Assembly (NCBI GenBank): GCA_964606765.1
Contig: CAZSIR010000114.1
Coordinates: forward strand, 1 to 9,654
DNA length: 9,654 nt
Source: Ga0077527 sp964606765
GTDB taxonomy: Bacteria > Pseudomonadota > Gammaproteobacteria > Burkholderiales > SG8-41
Reading direction: 5' to 3'
Below, piece after piece: positions 6,078 to 9,654 of this stretch. Each line of letters begins with the position of its first letter. Within the stretch, counting starts at the first letter, position 1. The notes beneath the pieces were generated by a model, which saw nothing but the letters and a program-made list of their open reading frames with translations, did not search any database and was not told the DNA's origin. The position numbers were made by a program, and so were the translations under genes.

Positions 6078-6379
6078 AATCAGCCCTGCTCATCACGCTT
6101 GTGGCGCTCGCAGGCGCAATGCCGACCGCTTTTGCCGCGGATCAGGGGCCGATCGAGGCGACCACGGTATCGGGGGAGAAAGTGCGCCTGCTGCCCAACG
6201 GCCGCTGGGAATATTTGGATGCGCAGAAAGCGGCGGCGGCAAAAGTGGTCGCCGATCAATACCCCGAAAACCAGCTGCGACCGCAGGCTGCCCAGGGCTG
6301 CCTGTTCGGCATCGGCCGCTGCATCATGCCCGGCGACAAGGACTACAACCGCGGCACGCTGAATCCCGCCAAGCGCTGA
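6074..6379 (+). CDS. Small exported protein of unknown function, translationally coupled to alaS
   Basis: The frame opens with a GTG that overlaps the alaS TGA (GTGA, 6074-6077), and GGAG at 6061-6064 lies nine bases upstream. The 101-residue product begins with a clear Sec signal peptide: MKSA, a hydrophobic core, and a likely cleavage after Ala21 in TAFA/ADQG. The mature part (about 80 residues) has SGEKVRLLPNGRWEYL (33-48), a beta-strand-like motif that I have seen in other small periplasmic hypothetical proteins, an Ala/Lys-rich stretch, and two cysteines in GCLFGIGRC (Cys76, Cys83) that could pair in the periplasm. It ends basic (LNPAKR). No enzyme motif is visible. The coupling to alaS probably reflects transcript sharing rather than a role in translation. 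The gene looks real from signal peptide, start site and codon use. Confidence 0.8.
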   Translation: MKSALLITLVALAGAMPTAFAADQGPIEATTVSGEKVRLLPNGRWEYLDAQKAAAAKVVADQYPENQLRPQAAQGCLFGIGRCIMPGDKDYNRGTLNPAKR

Positions 6380-6395
6380 TCGCCGGGGCTGCCTG

Positions 6396-7781
6396 CTAGA
6401 ACGGCAGAGTCGCGCCGGGTTTGACGGCCAGAAGTTCCCGCCGGAAGGCTTCCTGTATCCGGCGCAGGGCCGCTTCGTCGTCGGCTTCAAAGCGCAGCAC
6501 GATGATCGGCGTCGTGTTTGACGGCCTGGCCAGGCCGAAACCGTCGGCATATTCCACGCGCAGGCCGTCAATGGTGATGATTTCCTGCGCGCCTTCAAAC
6601 CGCGCTTTTCGCTGCAGGGTTTCCATCAGGCTGTAGTTTTCGCCTTCATTCAGCTGCCACTGCAGTTCCGGGGTGTTGATGGCATCGGGCAGGGCTTCCA
6701 GCACCGCGCCAGGGTCGGCGCTGCGGCTGAGGATTTCCAGCAGCCTTGCGCCGGCATACAGGCCGTCGTCAAAACCGTACCAGCGTTCCTTGAAGAAAAT
6801 GTGCCCGCTCATTTCACCGGCCAGCGGCGCACCGGATTCCTTGAGCTTTTTCTTGATGAAGGAGTGCCCGGTTTTCCACAGCAGGGGCCTGCCGCCGTGT
6901 TTGCGGATCCAGGCAAAGAGGTGGCGCGTGCATTTGACGTCAAAAATGATTTCGGAACCGGGTTCGCGCGACAGCACGTCGGCGGCGAACAGCATCAGCT
7001 GGCGGTCGGGATAGATGATTTTTCCCGATTTGGTGACTACGCCCAGCCGGTCGCCGTCGCCGTCAAAGGCCAGGCCGATTTCGGCATTGCCGGTGCGCAA
7101 AGCGGCAATCAAATCCTGCAGATTTTTTGGTTGCGACGGATCGGGATGGTGGTTGGGAAAGCAGCCGTCGACTTCGCAGTAGAGTTCCTCCACTGCGCAG
7201 CCGAGCCGGCGGTAGAGGTCCGGTGCCGTTGCACCGGCAACGCCGTTGCCGCAATCAACGGCGATGCGCATCGGGCGTGCGAGCTTGATCGTACTGGTGA
7301 TGCGCTCGAGGTAGGCGGCGCGGATGTCCTGGGTCTTGTAGCCGCCCTTGCCGTTGCCGAGATCGTCGTCGAGCAGCCGCTGGCGCAGCGCCTGTATCGC
7401 ATCGCCGGCGAGGGTATCGCCGGCGAGCATCATCTTGAGGCCGTTGTACTGCGGCGGATTGTGCGAGCCGGTGACCATCACGCCGGACAGCGTGCCGAGC
7501 TGGTGGGCTGCGAAGTAAAGCATCGGAGTCGCGACCTGGCCGACGTCGATGACGTCGACGCCGCTGGCCTGCAGGCCTCTCGCCAGCGCGGCGGCGAGAT
7601 CAGGGCCGGAGAGCCGGCCATCACGGCCGATGACCACTGCAGTGCTTTGGCGCGCCAGCGCTTCGCTGCCGATGGCGCGGCCGATGGCTTCGACGCCGGC
7701 CGGCGTCAGGGTTTCGCCGACGATGCCGCGGATGTCGTAGGCCTTGAAAATCGAAGCTGGGGGAATGTGGCCTGCTGTCAT
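6396..7781 (-). CDS. algC: Phosphomannomutase/phosphoglucomutase (AlgC type)
   Basis: This 461-residue enzyme of the alpha-D-phosphohexomutase family interconverts hexose 1- and 6-phosphates (mannose and glucose), supplying precursors for GDP-mannose, UDP-glucose, LPS and exopolysaccharide. Family landmarks are all present: FKAYDIRG (12-19), the phosphoserine loop TGSHNP (104-109, Ser106), the metal site DGDGDR (240-245), the sugar-specificity motif GEMSGH (322-327) and the phosphate-binding RPSNTTP (419-425). Length matches Pseudomonas AlgC (about 463). The substrate preference cannot be read from sequence alone, so manB or pgm would also be fair names. No good Shine-Dalgarno precedes the ATG at 7781 (the flank reads GACACTCTT), though the start agrees with the family N-terminus. 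It converges on the small exported protein gene, with 16 bp between stops, and follows yheT on the same strand. Confidence 0.95.
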   Translation of the reverse strand: MTAGHIPPASIFKAYDIRGIVGETLTPAGVEAIGRAIGSEALARQSTAVVIGRDGRLSGPDLAAALARGLQASGVDVIDVGQVATPMLYFAAHQLGTLSGVMVTGSHNPPQYNGLKMMLAGDTLAGDAIQALRQRLLDDDLGNGKGGYKTQDIRAAYLERITSTIKLARPMRIAVDCGNGVAGATAPDLYRRLGCAVEELYCEVDGCFPNHHPDPSQPKNLQDLIAALRTGNAEIGLAFDGDGDRLGVVTKSGKIIYPDRQLMLFAADVLSREPGSEIIFDVKCTRHLFAWIRKHGGRPLLWKTGHSFIKKKLKESGAPLAGEMSGHIFFKERWYGFDDGLYAGARLLEILSRSADPGAVLEALPDAINTPELQWQLNEGENYSLMETLQRKARFEGAQEIITIDGLRVEYADGFGLARPSNTTPIIVLRFEADDEAALRRIQEAFRRELLAVKPGATLPF

Positions 7782-7818
7782 AAGAGTGTCAAAAATATAT
7801 CAATAAAAACAATAGCTT

Positions 7819-7827
7819 ATTTTATCA
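7819..7827 (-). promoter_or_regulatory. Candidate extended -10 promoter for algC
   Basis: On the minus strand the sequence TGATAAAAT (TG-N-TAAAAT) has the form of an extended -10 element; its TGA is also the yheT stop codon. The start point would be near 7812, giving a leader of about 30 nt to the algC ATG through an AT-rich stretch. No -35 consensus is seen, which is tolerated for extended -10 promoters. Confidence 0.35.
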
Positions 7828-7837
7828 CTGCAGTGAT
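7824..7837. repeat. Perfect 14-bp palindrome at the yheT 3' end
   Basis: ATCACTGCAGTGAT is a perfect dyad without spacer. It covers the last codons and stop of yheT and abuts the candidate algC -10 element (7819-7824). It could be an operator for a dimeric regulator or a chance palindrome in coding sequence. It has no T-run suitable for a terminator on the minus strand. Confidence 0.45.
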
Positions 7838-8811
7838 GGCCGTGGCTGTGCCATGAAGCCCAGAACGGCCTGCGCCGGCCAGGCCAGCGATCCGGGAAAG
7901 GCCCCGGTCATGAAACCGACATGGCCACCCTGCTGCGGAAATGCCGTGGTGACTGCCGCAGAGACTTCATCGGCAGCCGGCAGTGCGGAGGCCGGAAGAA
8001 AGGGGTCGTTTCGCGCATTGAGCAGCAGCGTCGGCACATGGATCCGCGTGAGCCAGGGTTTGCTGCTGGCGCGCGTCCAGTAATCATCAACACCGGCGAA
8101 ATCGTGCAGCGGCGCGGTGACCAGATCGTCGAATTCGCGCAGCGTGCGCGCAGCACGCACGCGCGCAGCGTCAAACAACCCGGGATGCATCTGCAGTTTC
8201 TGCAGGGATTTCTTTTTCATGGTGACGAGAAAGTGCCGGGTATACACCATGTTGAATCCCTGCTCCAGCGCAGTGCCTGCAGCATGAAGATCCAGCGGTG
8301 CCGACACCGCTGCCGCATTGTGCAGCACACGGGTCGCGGCGCTGCCTTGCTCGCCCAGCCATTTCAGCAGCGCATTGCCGCCGAGGGAGACGCCTGCTGC
8401 GTGCAGGGGCGCGCCATTTTGCTGCTGTTGCAGGCGGCGCAGGATCCAGTCGATTTCAGTGCTGTCGCCGGAATGGTAGGCGCGGGGCATGCGGTTCAGC
8501 TCGCCGCTGCAGCCGCGGAAATGCACCACCACGCCGCGCCAGCCGTGTTCCACAGCAGCCTGCATCAGGGCCCGCGCGTAATGGCTGTCCGAACTGCCTT
8601 CAAGTCCGTGGAACAGTGCAAGCAGCGGCGCGTGCGGAATCGACGCTGCAGCGGTCCAGTCGAGATCAATGAAGTCACCATCCGGCGTGTCCCAGCGCTG
8701 GCGGCGGTATTCGACGGCGGGGCGCCGCCCGAGCAGTGCCGGATAGATCGTCTGCAGATTGCCGCCGGGAAGCCAGGCCGGGGCCCGGAATGCGGGTTGC
8801 GATGTTGCCAT
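7825..8811 (-). CDS. YheT-family alpha/beta hydrolase
   Basis: This 328-residue cytoplasmic alpha/beta hydrolase belongs to the YheT (COG0429) group; E. coli YheT is of similar length. Family features are the N-terminal WLPGGNLQTIYPALLGRR (13-30), HGLEGSSDSHYAR (68-80), the FRGCSGE oxyanion region (98-104), the nucleophile elbow GVSLGG (140-145, Ser142), the acid in NARNDPF (265-271, Asp269) and the base in GGHVGF (295-300, His297). So the catalytic triad is intact. The natural substrate of this group is not established, although esterase activity is expected. The start at 8811 is the first Met of the frame and agrees with the family, but no Shine-Dalgarno is visible. A TACTAT at 8818-8823 on the minus strand lies so close that the transcript could be leaderless. 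It is divergent from the DUF4870-like gene and upstream of algC. Confidence 0.93.
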   Translation of the reverse strand: MATSQPAFRAPAWLPGGNLQTIYPALLGRRPAVEYRRQRWDTPDGDFIDLDWTAAASIPHAPLLALFHGLEGSSDSHYARALMQAAVEHGWRGVVVHFRGCSGELNRMPRAYHSGDSTEIDWILRRLQQQQNGAPLHAAGVSLGGNALLKWLGEQGSAATRVLHNAAAVSAPLDLHAAGTALEQGFNMVYTRHFLVTMKKKSLQKLQMHPGLFDAARVRAARTLREFDDLVTAPLHDFAGVDDYWTRASSKPWLTRIHVPTLLLNARNDPFLPASALPAADEVSAAVTTAFPQQGGHVGFMTGAFPGSLAWPAQAVLGFMAQPRPSLQ

Positions 8812-8910
8812 GGGTGGATAGTACGCGGTTTGGCTGCCGGTTTACGATGGATGTACGGGCATGCCACAATCCCGGCCAGGCTCACCCGCTGCAGCATCAA
8901 TAACCATAAA

Positions 8911-8916
8911 GGGAGG
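8911..8916 (+). promoter_or_regulatory. Shine-Dalgarno fixing the start of the DUF4870-like gene
   Basis: GGGAGG lies six bases before the ATG at 8923. The reading frame is open far upstream, through the antisense of yheT, so this site and the family N-terminus decide the start. Confidence 0.8.
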
Positions 8917-8922
8917 CAAGAC

Positions 8923-9267
8923 ATGAACGATCCCGTGGCACAGACCCCGAGCACCGATGACCGCAACCTGGCCATGCTGGCCCATCTGCTGGGCATTGTT
9001 TCCGGTTTTGTCGGCGCGCTGATCATCTGGCTGATCAAGAAGGACCAGTCGGCATTCATCGACGAGCAGGGCAAGGAAGCGCTGAATTTCCAGATTACCG
9101 TGATGATCGGCTTCGCAATCGCCATGGTGTTGACGATGGTGCTGATCGGCGCGTTGCTGTTCCCGGTGTTGCTGATCGGCAACCTGGTGTTCTGCATATT
9201 GGCCGCCGTCGCGGTGTCCAAGGGTGAACATTACAAATATCCGCTGGCGATCCGCCTGCTGAAGTAA
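8923..9267 (+). CDS. DUF4870 / Tic20-like small membrane protein
   Basis: This 114-residue inner-membrane protein has the layout of the DUF4870 family: a short polar N-terminus (MNDPVAQTPSTDDRN), a first membrane helix at about 17-37 (LAMLAHLLGIVSGFVGALIIW), the conserved charged loop KKDQSAFIDEQGKEALNFQ (39-57), then two more hydrophobic segments (about 58-78 and 80-99) and a basic tail (KGEHYKYPLAIRLLK). The loop with FIDEQGKEALNFQ is the diagnostic element. The molecular role of the family is not known to me. It is a single-gene unit: divergent from yheT on the left and closed by a strong terminator 13 bp after its stop. A weak promoter candidate upstream is TTTACG (8841-8846) and CACAAT (8865-8870), 18 bp apart. 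Confidence 0.9.
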   Translation: MNDPVAQTPSTDDRNLAMLAHLLGIVSGFVGALIIWLIKKDQSAFIDEQGKEALNFQITVMIGFAIAMVLTMVLIGALLFPVLLIGNLVFCILAAVAVSKGEHYKYPLAIRLLK

Positions 9268-9280
9268 CGCCGGCGGGCGT

Positions 9281-9310
9281 AAAAAAAGGGCCCCGCGGGG
9301 CCCTTTTTTT
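9281..9310. terminator. Bidirectional intrinsic terminator (perfect 30-bp palindrome)
   Basis: Seven A, then GGGCCCCG, then its exact reverse complement CGGGGCCC and seven T make a perfect dyad. The GC-rich stem is followed by seven T on either strand, so it should stop both the DUF4870-like gene (+, stop 13 bp before) and the aldolase-family gene (-, stop 27 bp after). Confidence 0.95.
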
Positions 9311-9337
9311 GCCGGCAGTGCCGGCAGGGTCTGACGG

Positions 9338-9654
9338 TCAATCCCGGTACGAAGGATCGATGCGGTCGAGCTTGCGCAGCATCGCCGGCCATTCCAGCAG
9401 GCCGAAACGGCGGCGTACGCCGGGCAGCATCAGGTTGTTGGTGTACTGGGTGACTTCCTGCGGCGGCAGCTGCAGTTCGGTGTTGCAGGACAGGGCCATT
9501 ACCTGCAGCTGGCAGGCGCGCTCGAGGCGGTACATGTTGTTGAAGCACTCGGCGATGGTCGCGCCGGTGGTCAGCAGGCCGTGGTTGCGCAGCACCATGG
9601 CTTCGCGGTTGCCGAGATTCTGCACCAGACGCTCGCGTTCTTCGAGGCGCAGTG
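9338..9654 (-). CDS. Class II aldolase/adducin-family protein, C-terminal part (5' end outside window)
   Basis: The minus-strand frame is open from the window edge to a TGA at 9338-9340 and encodes 105 residues. The sequence LRLEERERLVQNLGNREAMVLRNHGLLTTGATIAECFNNMYRLERAC is typical of the C-terminal half of class II aldolase/adducin domain proteins. The RNHGLL histidine corresponds to a metal ligand in fuculose- and ribulose-phosphate aldolases, and the following helix (AECFNNMYRLERACQ) is standard. The tail carries PGVRRRFGLLEWPAMLRKLDRIDPSYRD, as in the non-sugar hypothetical members of the family, in which the substrate is generally unknown. The N-terminal half, holding the other metal histidines and the catalytic acid, is not in the window, so activity cannot be judged. 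The terminator at 9281-9310 closes it. Confidence 0.88.
   Translation of the reverse strand, partial: LRLEERERLVQNLGNREAMVLRNHGLLTTGATIAECFNNMYRLERACQLQVMALSCNTELQLPPQEVTQYTNNLMLPGVRRRFGLLEWPAMLRKLDRIDPSYRD

Noticed and set aside
6389..6407. A CTGCC/GGCAG stem between the small exported protein gene and algC as a bidirectional terminator
   Set aside because: There are only five base pairs with a 9-nt loop and no T-run on either side.
6801..7856. A 351-codon + strand frame opposite algC
   Set aside because: It is the antisense of a full-length phosphohexomutase with all family motifs; the composition is shadow-like.
7921..8922. A long + strand extension in front of the DUF4870-like gene that would make a 448-residue protein
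   Set aside because: The extension is the antisense of yheT, whose catalytic triad is intact. The GGGAGG before the ATG at 8923 and the family N-terminus fix the start there.

Overview
The window is an ordinary, gene-dense stretch of chromosome from a GC-rich proteobacterium, most likely a betaproteobacterium. The RecA, AlaRS and PgpA sequences read as proteobacterial, the order pncC-recA-recX-alaS is a familiar housekeeping arrangement, and recA carries a proteobacterial LexA box (CTGT-N8-ACAG). The class assignment is inference from sequence character; order or genus cannot be fixed by eye. I see no insertion sequence, phage gene, CRISPR array, tRNA or rRNA.

Left part (1-1316, + strand). 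The window opens in the C-terminus of a small Met/Lys/Asp-rich repeat protein of the MxKDx type, followed by a long imperfect hairpin. Next come pgpA (phosphatidylglycerophosphatase A) and pncC (NMN deamidase), tightly coupled: the pgpA stop codon shares a base with the pncC Shine-Dalgarno.

DNA-repair block (about 1317-3440, + strand). An AT-rich regulatory region holds a canonical LexA operator and a TATAAT -10 box, then recA and recX. RecA forms the recombination filament and triggers LexA self-cleavage. RecX limits that filament. Directly after recX is a possible 83-codon membrane-anchored small protein, then a short non-coding stretch with two hairpins.

alaS block (3441-6379, + strand). 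A full-length alanyl-tRNA synthetase gene ends in a GTGA overlap with a small exported protein that has a signal peptide and two cysteines.

Right part (6396-9654). A convergent minus-strand pair follows: a bifunctional phosphomannomutase/phosphoglucomutase (AlgC type) and, upstream of it, a YheT-family alpha/beta hydrolase. Divergent from yheT is a DUF4870-like membrane protein gene on the + strand. It meets the 3' end of a minus-strand class II aldolase/adducin-family gene (cut by the window edge) at a perfect 30-bp palindrome that should terminate transcription both ways.

No convincing undescribed multi-gene system is present. The items worth a second look are local: the recA control region, the inverted repeat in front of alaS, a 17-bp tandem duplication at the pgpA start, a palindrome overlapping a candidate algC promoter, and two small hypothetical proteins.
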